This document shows positions 7,671-15,855 of a stretch of 64,000 nt of DNA, piece after piece (position 1 is the stretch's first letter; each line of letters begins with the position of its first letter). The DNA comes from Rhizobium phaseoli (GTDB lineage Bacteria > Pseudomonadota > Alphaproteobacteria > Rhizobiales > Rhizobiaceae), in the NCBI RefSeq assembly GCF_003985125.1, contig NZ_ML133584.1, forward strand, positions 47,035 through 111,034, written 5' to 3'. Below the pieces are notes generated by a model. The model saw only the letters and a list, made by a program, of their open reading frames with translations. It was not told the origin of the DNA and did no database searches. The position numbers and the translations under genes were made by a program.

Positions 7671-9281
7671 TCACGATTGCAGCGCGGTATCGCCCCAGTT
7701 CGAGACGGCCCAGCGCGGATTGTCCGAAACATTGAGGACGCTGTCACGCGCGACGGTGATGAAGCCCCATTCCGCGACGTTGATCAGCGGCAGATCGGCG
7801 CCGACGAGCTGCTGGAACTTGCGGTAGAGATCCGTGCGCGCCGCCGTGTCGACGGTCTCGGAGGCCTGCTTGATGATCTTGTCGAGCTCCAGATTGGCAT
7901 AGCCCCCCTGATTGGAGAAGGGAACGCCATCAGGCGTGCCGGACTGGACGAGAATGGTGGTGGAGATCGCCGGATCGCCGCGGAAGACCGGCGGGGCGAC
8001 GGCAAGGTCGAAATCATGGTCGGTATAAACAGCCTTCTGATGCGCGGCCGCATCGGCATTGACGATCTCGGCATCGATGCCGATGGCGGCAAGCGCCTGG
8101 CGAAGGTAATCGCCGAACTGGCGGGTCTCGTTGAAGTAGGGCGCAGGCCGGAGCTTCAGCGTGAAGCGGCTGCCGTCCGCCCCCTTGGCATACCCCGCCT
8201 TGTCGAGAATATCGTTGGCGGCCGCCGGATTGAAATCATAGGTCGCGACATCGGATGTATAGAATTCCGGCGCATTCTTCGGCACCGGTCCGGTGGCGGC
8301 GGCGGCATAACCGAGGAAGATCGTGTCGACCACGAATTTCTTGTCGATCGCGTGTGCGATCGCCTGGCGGACCCGGAGATCGGCGAGTTCCTTGCGGCGG
8401 TGATTGATCTCGACGACAAGCTGATAGGTCAGGGCCTCGTAGCCTTTCGAAATCACCTTGATGCCCTCGACCTTGGAGATGCGGTCGAGATCGGCCAGCG
8501 GCACCGCCGAGAAGGCAGCAAGCTGAATCTCGTCGGCTTCGAGCGCCGCACCCGCCGACGCGCGGTCGGGCAGCACGCGGAAGATGATCTCGTCAAGCTT
8601 CGGCTGGTCCTTGTCCCAATAATTCTCATTGCGCGTCAGCCGGTAGTATTCGCCGGGCTTGTGTTCGGCGAACTTGAATGGGCCGGTGCCGATGAGCGTA
8701 TTGTTGGCCGGATTGGTAGCGATATCGCTGCCGTCGAAGATGTGTTTGGCGACGACGCTGGTGACGACGGGCAGGGCATTGCGGATGAGCTGGAACGGCG
8801 TCGGCTTGGAGAAGCGGAAGATGGCGGTGTAGTCGTCGGGCGTATCGACGGCTTCGAGATTGGCGAAGACCAGGCGGCCGAGATTCTGCAGCGGCTTCCA
8901 TATTTTAAGGGCGGAGAAGGCAACGTCGACCGAGGTGAACGGCTTGCCGTCGTGCCAGGTGACGCCGTCGCGCAGCTTGAAGGTGACGGAACGGCCGTCG
9001 GCCGAGCCTTCCCAGGAGGTGGCGAGCCGCGGCGCAAGCCCGTCCTTGCCGTCGAACGAGGCTTCGGCCAGGGGTTCGATCACCTTGCTGGCGATGAAAA
9101 AGACGCCGTTTGAAGCGACGAGGGCAGGGTTGAGGTTCTTGGGCTCGGAATCGGCCGCAACGACCAGTCTCCCGCCGCCAGGTGCTGTCTGCGCCAGCGT
9201 CTGGCGGGCGAGCGCCGTCGAGGCAAGCAGCAGGGCGGTGCCCTTCATCAGCATACGCCGCGAGATTTCTGGAATGGTCAT
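7671..9281 (-). CDS. Peptide-type (family 5) ABC transporter substrate-binding protein
   Basis: The 536-residue protein starts at an ATG at 9281 with AGGAGG 4 bases upstream. The N-terminus holds SRRMLMKG, a twin-arginine motif, followed by a hydrophobic stretch ending ARQTLAQ, so Tat export is likely. The mature part has family 5 (SBP_bac_5) features: NPALVAS, TSWEGSADGRSVTFKLRDGV, FKFAEHKPGEY and a C-terminal LYRKFQQLVGADLPLINVAEW. Members bind di- and oligopeptides, opines or sugar phosphodiesters (AccA binds agrocinopine). It is the first gene of the minus-strand operon, followed by a stem-loop and the permease genes. Confidence 0.93.
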   Translation of the reverse strand: MTIPEISRRMLMKGTALLLASTALARQTLAQTAPGGGRLVVAADSEPKNLNPALVASNGVFFIASKVIEPLAEASFDGKDGLAPRLATSWEGSADGRSVTFKLRDGVTWHDGKPFTSVDVAFSALKIWKPLQNLGRLVFANLEAVDTPDDYTAIFRFSKPTPFQLIRNALPVVTSVVAKHIFDGSDIATNPANNTLIGTGPFKFAEHKPGEYYRLTRNENYWDKDQPKLDEIIFRVLPDRASAGAALEADEIQLAAFSAVPLADLDRISKVEGIKVISKGYEALTYQLVVEINHRRKELADLRVRQAIAHAIDKKFVVDTIFLGYAAAATGPVPKNAPEFYTSDVATYDFNPAAANDILDKAGYAKGADGSRFTLKLRPAPYFNETRQFGDYLRQALAAIGIDAEIVNADAAAHQKAVYTDHDFDLAVAPPVFRGDPAISTTILVQSGTPDGVPFSNQGGYANLELDKIIKQASETVDTAARTDLYRKFQQLVGADLPLINVAEWGFITVARDSVLNVSDNPRWAVSNWGDTALQS

Positions 9282-9439
9282 GAGCCCTCCTGATCGATCG
9301 AAACCAGCCACCATATTCGACCCGAAACACCGGTTCGGATAGAGATTAGATTCGAATGATCGGGCTCCGCGAGACATTTTTTGTCACCCAGCCATTATAT
9401 CCCCTGCCGTGCTCGCAGGGCTGCCGAAGCCGGCAACCT

Positions 9440-10480
9440 TCAGACCTCCGTCAGCTGAAACGCGTCGCTTTCCCCTGCCACCAGTTCGAGCGGCCAGATG
9501 ATGTTGCCACCGTCAGTGGAATAGTATTCTCGATAGGCCGGCATGTGGGCGAGCAGCATCTGGCCGAGCGCCACGCCAAGATCGTACAGCGACATGCGGA
9601 AACAGCTGAGCGGCGGCTGCAGAAACCGGGCGCGCGGAGCATCGCGGAAGCCGATCACCGCGAGATCACGGCCGGGCATGACGCCCGATTCCATCAGGCG
9701 GCGGTAAAGGCCGATCGCCATCAACTCGTAGATCAGGATCACGGCCGTCGGCCGTTGCGCCAACAGCAGCAGTTCATGGCCCGCTTGATAGCCGCCCTGT
9801 TCGCTCGAATTGACGCGGATGACGAGCGACGGATCAAAGGCGATACCGTGCCGCTCGAGCGTATGGCGATAGCTCTCGACAAAGACATAGCCGAGATTGA
9901 CCTCGCTCGACGGCGCGGTAATTGCGATCCGGCGGTGGCCGCGCGCAACCAAGCGCTCGACGGCACGCTCGGCTACGCCCTCGAAATCGAGATCGATCCA
10001 TGGGAAATTGTTCGCCGACAGACTGCGACCGACTGTAACGAACGGAATTTTTGCCCGCGACAGAAGATCGATGCGACGGTCGATGCGCTGCGTATTCGAG
10101 ATGATCATCGCATCGACGATGCGCCGCGCTACCATGCGCTTCAAATATTCGTGCGGGTCCTCATCGCTCGGGCAGGGCAGCATGACGAGATCGAGCTTGT
10201 GGCGGGCGAAGACGCTCTGCAAGCCACTGGTGACGCCGAGGAAGAAGTTATCGGCATTTTCGACCGCCTCCGCGCTGGATTCGATCATCAGGCCGATGAC
10301 CTTGGTCTCTCCCTGCCTCAAGCTCCGCCCCGACTGGTTGGCGACATAGCCGAATTCCTCGGCCGCCGCCAACACCCGAAGACGGGTTTCCTCGTTGACA
10401 TCAGGCCTGCCGTTCAGAGCGCGGGAGACCGTTCCGATCGAGATATCCAGGGATTCGGCAAGCTGGCGAATCCCTTTCAT
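9440..10480 (-). CDS. LacI family transcriptional regulator
   Basis: The 346-residue regulator begins MKGIRQLAESLD and has the helix-turn-helix at about residues 4-24 (ISIGTVSRALNGRPDV) and hinge NQSGRSLRQG, followed by a sugar-binding-like sensor domain (VIGLMIES to VIGFRDAPRARF). The start at 10480 is chosen because homologues begin at the helix-turn-helix; an ATG at 10513 is also in frame. It is divergent from the dehydrogenase gene at 10616, and a perfect 14-base LacI-type palindrome lies between them. It also lies upstream of, and in line with, the peptide-type SBP operon (158 bases away), so it could control either or both. Confidence 0.92.
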   Translation of the reverse strand: MKGIRQLAESLDISIGTVSRALNGRPDVNEETRLRVLAAAEEFGYVANQSGRSLRQGETKVIGLMIESSAEAVENADNFFLGVTSGLQSVFARHKLDLVMLPCPSDEDPHEYLKRMVARRIVDAMIISNTQRIDRRIDLLSRAKIPFVTVGRSLSANNFPWIDLDFEGVAERAVERLVARGHRRIAITAPSSEVNLGYVFVESYRHTLERHGIAFDPSLVIRVNSSEQGGYQAGHELLLLAQRPTAVILIYELMAIGLYRRLMESGVMPGRDLAVIGFRDAPRARFLQPPLSCFRMSLYDLGVALGQMLLAHMPAYREYYSTDGGNIIWPLELVAGESDAFQLTEV

Positions 10481-10525
10481 CTGTTGTGTTTTTCCTCCCG
10501 CCCGTAATTTCACAATTGGCCTCTA

Positions 10526-10554
10526 TTGACTCCGCAAAATGTTTTCGCATACAG
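10526..10554 (+). promoter_or_regulatory. Probable sigma70-type promoter of the dehydrogenase/sugar ABC operon
   Basis: TTGACT at 10526-10531 is followed after a 16-base spacer by CATACA (10548-10553), with the LacI-type palindrome immediately downstream at the expected start of transcription. Bound repressor there would block initiation. This is a pattern match only. Confidence 0.5.
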
Positions 10555-10555
10555 T

Positions 10556-10569
10556 CGTAAACGTTTACG
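10556..10569. promoter_or_regulatory. LacI-type operator (perfect palindrome)
   Basis: The sequence CGTAAACGTTTACG is a perfect 14-base inverted repeat with the central CG typical of LacI/GalR-family operators. It lies 46 bases before the GTG start of the dehydrogenase gene and 75 bases before the LacI gene start on the other strand. The divergent LacI regulator (9440-10480) is the natural candidate to bind it. Confidence 0.7.
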
Positions 10570-10615
10570 GAGTGCATGTCACGAGGAGAGTTGACAGTAT
10601 TCCCTGGAGGAAATC

Positions 10616-11650
10616 GTGAAATTCAGTGCCATTCTGTGCGGGTGCGGAGCTATGTCCAAAGGTTGGTTGCGGGCCATCGCATCCAACCCTGATCTCGCCG
10701 AGTCCATCACCATCGTCGGCCTCGTCGACCTCAATCGCGAGACGGCCGAAAAGCTCGCTGCCGAGTTCGGCCTCGACAGCGCCGTCATCGGCTCGAATCT
10801 CTCCGAGGTCATCGCGGCCACCAAGGCCGATCTGGTCTTCGACATCGTCATTCCGGCCGCCCGCTACGATGTCGTTTCGACGGCGCTCAAGGCCGGCTGC
10901 CATGTGCTCAGCGAAAAGCCGATGGCTGCCTCGCTTGCCGAGGGGGCCGCGCTGATCGACCTTGCCGCCGAAACCGGCCGCATCCACGCCGTCATCCAGA
11001 ACCGTCGCTTCATCTCCGGCATCCGGCGCCTGCGCCGTTTCGTCGACAGCGGCGCCATCGGTGAACTCACCGCTATTCATTGCGATTTCTTCCTCGCGCC
11101 GCATTTCGGCGGCTTCCGTGAAGAAATGGACAATGTCCTGCTGCTCGACATGGCGATCCACACCTTCGATGCCGCGCGTTACGTCGCCGACAGGAAACCG
11201 CTCACCGTCTATTGCGTCGAGCGCAATCCGAAGGGGTCGTGGTACCGGCACGGCGCCTCGGCGAACGCCATCTTCGAATTCTCCGACGACATCGTCTTCA
11301 CCTATCGCGGCTCCTGGTGCGCCGAGGGCGAGCGCACCAGTTGGGAAAGCCAGTGGCGTCTCGTCGGCTCGAAGGGCATGCTCACCTGGGATGGCGAGGA
11401 GAGTTTCAAGGCGGCCGTCGCCGGCGAGGAGCCCGGCCTGTTGCGCGGCTCTGCTGTCGTAAACGTTCCCGGTCCGGAACACGATGCCGAAACCCACGGC
11501 CATGCCAGCGTCATCGCCGATTTCATCGCCGCGATCCGCACCGGCAAACATCCCGAGACGGTCAATTCCGACAATATCCGAAGCCTCGCCATGGTCTTCG
11601 GCGCCATCGAAAGCGCCAAAACCGGCCGGCGCATCGAAATTTCAGCATAG
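10616..11650 (+). CDS. Gfo/Idh/MocA family oxidoreductase
   Basis: The 344-residue protein starts at a GTG with GGAGG 5 bases upstream. An N-terminal Rossmann fold (GCGAMSKGWLRAI, then VGLVDLNRETAEKLA) is followed by the family motif SEKPMA near residue 100 and a C-terminal alpha/beta domain with HTFDAARYV. Such enzymes oxidise or reduce sugars, polyols and inositols with NAD(P). As first gene of an operon with an isomerase and a sugar importer, it probably works on the imported sugar or polyol. The exact substrate is unknown. Confidence 0.9.
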   Translation: MKFSAILCGCGAMSKGWLRAIASNPDLAESITIVGLVDLNRETAEKLAAEFGLDSAVIGSNLSEVIAATKADLVFDIVIPAARYDVVSTALKAGCHVLSEKPMAASLAEGAALIDLAAETGRIHAVIQNRRFISGIRRLRRFVDSGAIGELTAIHCDFFLAPHFGGFREEMDNVLLLDMAIHTFDAARYVADRKPLTVYCVERNPKGSWYRHGASANAIFEFSDDIVFTYRGSWCAEGERTSWESQWRLVGSKGMLTWDGEESFKAAVAGEEPGLLRGSAVVNVPGPEHDAETHGHASVIADFIAAIRTGKHPETVNSDNIRSLAMVFGAIESAKTGRRIEISA

Positions 11651-11661
11651 GAAGACGTGAC

Positions 11662-12561
11662 GTGAGCAACCCTGCAAAATCCATTCGCATCGGCACCATG
11701 GTCAGCGGCAACAAGGGCAATGCCGCCGAGCGCATCGGCCAGATTGCCGACCTGGGCTTCGAGAGCTTCGAGCCCTTCTTCTGGCAGACGACCAAGGGTC
11801 AGGATCTCGCCGAGCTCGGCAAGCGCTGCCTCGATGCGATCGGCGACCGCGACATCACGATCTCCACGCTCGGCATGTTCGGCAATCCGCTGGAAGAGAG
11901 CGCGATCGATCTCGAGACGCTGCAGGGCTGGAAGGACTGCATCGACAATGCCCATCATTTCGGTGCGACCTGCGTCGCCGGCTTCACCGGCCGCATTCGC
12001 GGTAAGCCGCTGACCGACAGTCTTCCGCGCTACAAAGAGATCTGGAGTGAACTCGCCAGGCGCGCCGCCGACAAGGGCGTCAGGATCGCCTTCGAGAATT
12101 GCGCCATGGACGGCAACTGGGAAAGCGGCGACTGGAACATCGCCCATAATCCGGACGCCTGGGAGCTGATCTTCAACGAGACGCCGGACGATCATATCGG
12201 GCTGGAATGGGAGCCGTGCCATCAGATGGTCTATCTGATCGATCCCATGCCGCAGATCCGCAAATGGGCCCACAAGATCTTCCACGTCCACGGCAAGGAC
12301 GCGACCATCCGCTGGGAAGTCATCAAGGAGCACGGCATCTTCGGCAAGGAGAAGTTCGTCTTCATGCGCACGCCGGGCTTCGGCGACAGCAACTGGACCG
12401 ACATCATTTCCGAACTGCGGCTTGCCGGCTGGTCGGGTTCGATCGACATCGAAGGCTGGCACGACCCGGTCTATCGCGACGAACTCGAAATGACCGGCCA
12501 GGTTCACGGGCTCAACTATCTAAAGAAATGCCGGGGCGGAGATTTCATTGTTGATCCCTGA
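11662..12561 (+). CDS. Sugar phosphate isomerase/epimerase (xylose-isomerase-like TIM barrel)
   Basis: The 299-residue protein begins at GTG 11662, 11 bases after the dehydrogenase stop. It shows the AP-endonuclease-2/xylose-isomerase-like barrel pattern: IADLGFESFEPFFW, VAGFTGRI, IAFENCAMDG (metal-binding Glu), GLEWEPCHQM, IFHVHGKDA (metal-binding His) and a late IDIEGWHDP. Members include IolE/IolI and ketose epimerases. Operon position next to an Idh-type dehydrogenase suggests a step in sugar or polyol breakdown. The same frame is open upstream from 11212, but that part overlaps the dehydrogenase and is not considered coding. Confidence 0.9.
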   Translation: MSNPAKSIRIGTMVSGNKGNAAERIGQIADLGFESFEPFFWQTTKGQDLAELGKRCLDAIGDRDITISTLGMFGNPLEESAIDLETLQGWKDCIDNAHHFGATCVAGFTGRIRGKPLTDSLPRYKEIWSELARRAADKGVRIAFENCAMDGNWESGDWNIAHNPDAWELIFNETPDDHIGLEWEPCHQMVYLIDPMPQIRKWAHKIFHVHGKDATIRWEVIKEHGIFGKEKFVFMRTPGFGDSNWTDIISELRLAGWSGSIDIEGWHDPVYRDELEMTGQVHGLNYLKKCRGGDFIVDP

Positions 12562-12635
12562 TCAACCGCCTAAGGTGGAGCGCCGCCGGGCTGGGAGGCC
12601 GGGCGGGGCGCCATGACTGACTAACTGGTCTTTTC

Positions 12636-12654
12636 GCGGCGCAGCCGCTTTTTT
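12636..12654 (+). terminator. Intrinsic terminator/attenuator just upstream of the SBP gene
   Basis: The stem GCGGC (12636-12640) and GCCGC (12644-12648) with loop GCA is followed at once by six T residues. The ribosome-binding site GGGAGG of the SBP gene begins right after the T-run. It has the form of a rho-independent terminator but stands inside what looks like one operon, so it may reduce read-through from the dehydrogenase/isomerase genes or require an internal promoter for the transporter genes. Confidence 0.55.
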
Positions 12655-12665
12655 GGGAGGAAGGC

Positions 12666-13928
12666 ATGAAAAGAATTGCAACACTTGCGCTAGCACTCGG
12701 CACGGCGATGCTGATGACATCGATCGGCCATGCCGAACAGAAGACCTTCAAGATCTGGTGGTTCGAGGAGCCGACCACGGCTCAGGGCATTGTCTGGAAG
12801 AAGGCGCTTGAGGAGTTCAAGGCGAAACACCCTGACATCAACGTCAGCTTCGAGCAGAAGACCTTTCAGCAGTTGCAGGCCTCAGGAGGCATGATCCTCA
12901 ATTCCGACCAGGCCCCCGACGTGCTTGAGTACAACAAGGGCAACGCGACCGCTGGCTTGGTGGCAAGCCAGGGATTGCTGACCAATCTGGATGCCTACGT
13001 GAAGAAGGAGGGCTGGGACAAGATCCTTAACGAAGGCGATTTTGTCCTAAGCCGTTACGACGAAAAGGGCATCTATGGCTCCGGTCCTGTTTGGGGCGTG
13101 TCTGTCTTCGGCGAATATGTTTCGTGCTTCTACAATATCGACATGTTCGAAAAGGCAGGCCTCAAGCCGCCGACGACGCTTGAAGAGTGGGTCGCTGACC
13201 TGGAAGCCTTCAAGCAGAAAGGTCTCACGCCTCTCGCGCTCGGCGCCATCGACACCAGTGGCCAGCACTTGCTTGCCTCTCTCGCCTACACCAAGGCCGA
13301 TGACGCCTGGATCCAGAATTATCAGGGTTTGAAGGCCCCACTCGACGGCGCGCCTTACCTCTATGCGGCGCAGACATTGGTGGACTGGGTTGGCAAGGGC
13401 TACATCAGCAAGGACTCCACGGGCATGAAGGACCCGGACGCAGCTCTGCTCTTTACCTCCGGCAAGGCACCGATGTACGTCTCGGGCACGTGGAATCTCG
13501 GCACCTTTGCCTCGACGATCAAGGACTTCAAGTGGGGTCAGTTCGTAATTCCGACGCCGAAATATTCTGTCGGCTCGACAGGCAATCTCTGGGTCGTTCC
13601 CAAGAGCAGCAAGAATCCCGACCTCGCCGCCGAGTGGATCAGCCTGACCTTGTCGCCGAAGTACCAAGCTGAACTCGGCAATGCGGGCGGCGTCCCGATC
13701 GCTGCTGATCTTTCCGCCATCACCAACCCGATCGGTAAGAACGCTGCAGCGGTTTTCAAGCAGATCTCTGACAAAAACGGCCTCGGTTTCTATCCTGACT
13801 GGCCGGTCCCCGGTTACTACGACGTGCTCAATCAGAAAGACACCGGCCTCTTCCAGGGCAGTCTGACTGCGGAGCAGTTCGTCGAAGAGATCAAGCAGGT
13901 CTACGACGACGCGCAGGAGAATCAGTAA
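12666..13928 (+). CDS. Sugar ABC transporter substrate-binding protein (family 1)
   Basis: The 420-residue protein has a Sec signal peptide (basic MKR, hydrophobic core, cleavage after GHA near residue 23) and family 1 features: FKIWWFEEPTT, FKAKHPDINVSFEQKT, APDVLEYNKGN, ADLEAFKQKGLTPLALGA, GKAPMYVSGTWNLG and WISLTLSPKYQAELGNAGG. It delivers a sugar to the two permeases that follow. A strong ribosome-binding site (GGGAGG) precedes the ATG. Codon use here and in the next two genes is less GC-biased than in the neighbours. Confidence 0.93.
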   Translation: MKRIATLALALGTAMLMTSIGHAEQKTFKIWWFEEPTTAQGIVWKKALEEFKAKHPDINVSFEQKTFQQLQASGGMILNSDQAPDVLEYNKGNATAGLVASQGLLTNLDAYVKKEGWDKILNEGDFVLSRYDEKGIYGSGPVWGVSVFGEYVSCFYNIDMFEKAGLKPPTTLEEWVADLEAFKQKGLTPLALGAIDTSGQHLLASLAYTKADDAWIQNYQGLKAPLDGAPYLYAAQTLVDWVGKGYISKDSTGMKDPDAALLFTSGKAPMYVSGTWNLGTFASTIKDFKWGQFVIPTPKYSVGSTGNLWVVPKSSKNPDLAAEWISLTLSPKYQAELGNAGGVPIAADLSAITNPIGKNAAAVFKQISDKNGLGFYPDWPVPGYYDVLNQKDTGLFQGSLTAEQFVEEIKQVYDDAQENQ

Positions 13929-13944
13929 CGCGACCTTGAACGCT

Positions 13945-13967
13945 GGGCTGCGCCTCCGGCGCAGCCC
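13945..13967 (+). other. Intercistronic stem-loop after the sugar SBP gene
   Basis: A perfect 10-base-pair stem, GGGCTGCGCC (13945-13954) with GGCGCAGCCC (13958-13967), closes on a 3-base TCC loop. It lies 17 bases after the SBP stop and 28 bases before the permease start, with no T-run. As at 7623-7666, this position suggests a 3' stabilising element that raises SBP mRNA over permease mRNA. Confidence 0.65.
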
Positions 13968-13994
13968 ATTGTGGTAGGCTGAAGGAAGAATGAT

Positions 13995-14903
13995 ATGGCC
14001 ATAACCAGCCAGCGATCGAGCGACGGGTCACGAAGCTATAGCCTCTACCTCATCCCGGGGATGATCGGCTTCATTCTGATCGTGCTCATACCGCAGCTTG
14101 CTAATATCGGGCTGAGTTTCACGGCATGGAAAGGCGTTGGCACGCCGCGACCGGTCGGCTTGCAGAACTATCATCGCCTGCTTGCGGATGATCAATTCTG
14201 GGGATCGATGTATCACACGCTGCTGTTCATCGTCTCGATGACCGTGATACCCGTGTGCATCGGCCTGGTACTGGCGGCTCTGCTGTTCGACTACGTCAGG
14301 GACCAATTCGGGGAATGGGTCTCAAGCTTCTTCAGGGCCGGTTTCTACCTACCGCAGATCCTGCCCGTAACGGTCGCGGGCGTGCTCTGGGGTTGGATTC
14401 TCAATCCCGTCGGTGTCATCAACATCACGCTAAAGGCTATCGGCCTTGACAATCTTGCCCAGAACTGGATCGGCGATGCAACATACGCGCTTGCGGCCGT
14501 CTCGCTCGTTATTGTCTGGATACAGGTCGGCTATTGTCTGGTGGTTTTCATGGCCGGTCTTTCGCGCATCGACCCTTCTCTCTACGAGGCTGCCGACCTC
14601 GACGGGGCGAACTGGTGGAGCCGGCTGGTGACACTCACCATTCCACTCCTGGCGCCGGAGATTTTCGTCGTTGTGCTGACGACGCTGATCGCAGCGCTTA
14701 AAGTGTTTGCGCCAATCTTCGTCATCACCGCCGGCGGCCCCGACAATTCCACCCTGGTACCATCCTATCTGACCTACTACCATTTCTTCACAACACAACG
14801 CGTCGGCTATGCCGCAGCTATCGCGGTCGTGCAAACGACTCTGACGATCGCTTTGGCTGTGATTTTCCTACGCTTCCAGAGCCGGCAGGAGTCGAAGGGG
14901 TAG
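13995..14903 (+). CDS. Sugar ABC transporter permease (MalF/UgpA type)
   Basis: The 302-residue membrane protein has about six transmembrane helices starting at SLYLIPGMIGFILIVLIPQL, and the ATPase-contact EAA loop YEAADLDGANWWSRL near residue 198. It belongs to the CUT1-type sugar importers. The companion permease starts 3 bases after its stop. An ATG at 13990 in a different frame was ignored. Confidence 0.93.
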   Translation: MAITSQRSSDGSRSYSLYLIPGMIGFILIVLIPQLANIGLSFTAWKGVGTPRPVGLQNYHRLLADDQFWGSMYHTLLFIVSMTVIPVCIGLVLAALLFDYVRDQFGEWVSSFFRAGFYLPQILPVTVAGVLWGWILNPVGVINITLKAIGLDNLAQNWIGDATYALAAVSLVIVWIQVGYCLVVFMAGLSRIDPSLYEAADLDGANWWSRLVTLTIPLLAPEIFVVVLTTLIAALKVFAPIFVITAGGPDNSTLVPSYLTYYHFFTTQRVGYAAAIAVVQTTLTIALAVIFLRFQSRQESKG

Positions 14904-14906
14904 ATC

Positions 14907-15794
14907 ATGGCTTACTCAGTTCTCAGCGATAATAAGACCGAGGCAAAGGCGACGACGGCAGCCGATGGCGCGAGACGCGATCCCATGCGGTGGGTGGTGC
15001 TGGCCATCCTAATCCTACTCCTCGCCTTTACACTCTTTCCTTTTTTCCTTGCTCTGCTCAACGCCTTCAAGGCGAGCGCCGAATACGCCGTGGGCGGACC
15101 GCTTTCGATTCCTCGGTCGATCGATCTCACGGCGATCAAGAAATTCTGGACGGTGTCGGATTTCAGCCGCAAGCTGCTCAACAGTGTGGTGATCAGTCTC
15201 GCTGTTTCGGTTTTGGGTGTACTGATAAGCCTATTCAACGCCTATGCGATTGGGGTGGGCAAGGTGCCGGGGTCGCGAGTGATTTTGGTGGTCTTTCTTC
15301 TCGGCATTATGGTGCCGCAGGAGTCCATTATCTACCCGCTTTACTACATGGCGAAAGCGAGCGGCCTCTACGATACACAGCTTTCCGTGATCATCATTTT
15401 CGCGGTCCTGCAAAGCGCTTTCGGGACCTACCTGCTCTCGACCGTGCTGAGTACCTTTCCCAAGGAAATCCTTGAAGCGGCGGAGATGGATGGCTCGACC
15501 CACTGGAAAACGCTGTGGTTCGTAGTCGTCCCGGTGCTGAGGCCGACGCTCATGGTCCTGGGAACCTTCTTTTTCATCTGGACTTGGAATGAATTCTTGA
15601 TCCCGCTCGTCATGCTGGTTTCCAACAACAACCAGACGGTCTCGGTTGCCATGGGCCTCACCCGCGGACAGAACATGTCGGACCCGGTGCTGCAAGCCTC
15701 GGCCGCTTTCCTGGGTATAATACCGACCGTGATCTTCTTCTTGATCTTCCAGCGTACGCTAACGCGCGGCATCGCCGCTGGAGCGGTCAAGTGA
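14907..15794 (+). CDS. Sugar ABC transporter permease (MalG/UgpE type)
   Basis: The 295-residue protein has a hydrophilic N-terminus of about 28 residues, then six probable helices (VVLAILILLLAFTLFPFFLA first) and the EAA loop EAAEMDGSTHWKTLWFVVV. It is the second channel subunit of this importer. The last residues (RTLTRGIAAGAVK) are typical of MalG-type proteins. Confidence 0.93.
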   Translation: MAYSVLSDNKTEAKATTAADGARRDPMRWVVLAILILLLAFTLFPFFLALLNAFKASAEYAVGGPLSIPRSIDLTAIKKFWTVSDFSRKLLNSVVISLAVSVLGVLISLFNAYAIGVGKVPGSRVILVVFLLGIMVPQESIIYPLYYMAKASGLYDTQLSVIIIFAVLQSAFGTYLLSTVLSTFPKEILEAAEMDGSTHWKTLWFVVVPVLRPTLMVLGTFFFIWTWNEFLIPLVMLVSNNNQTVSVAMGLTRGQNMSDPVLQASAAFLGIIPTVIFFLIFQRTLTRGIAAGAVK

Positions 15795-15855
15795 CGACGT
15801 TTTTCACCCTTGACCATCTTATCGGTCCCGGTTGGGGACCAGCAAGGTTTTCGGT

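Noticed and set aside
7494..9113. 539-codon plus-strand open frame opposite the peptide SBP gene
   Set aside because: No recognisable domain; its sequence is the complement of a well-supported SBP gene on the minus strand.
9394..9399. TATAAT on the minus strand upstream of the peptide SBP gene
   Set aside because: No acceptable -35 element at 15-19 bases, and the position is far from the start codon, so not claimed as a promoter.
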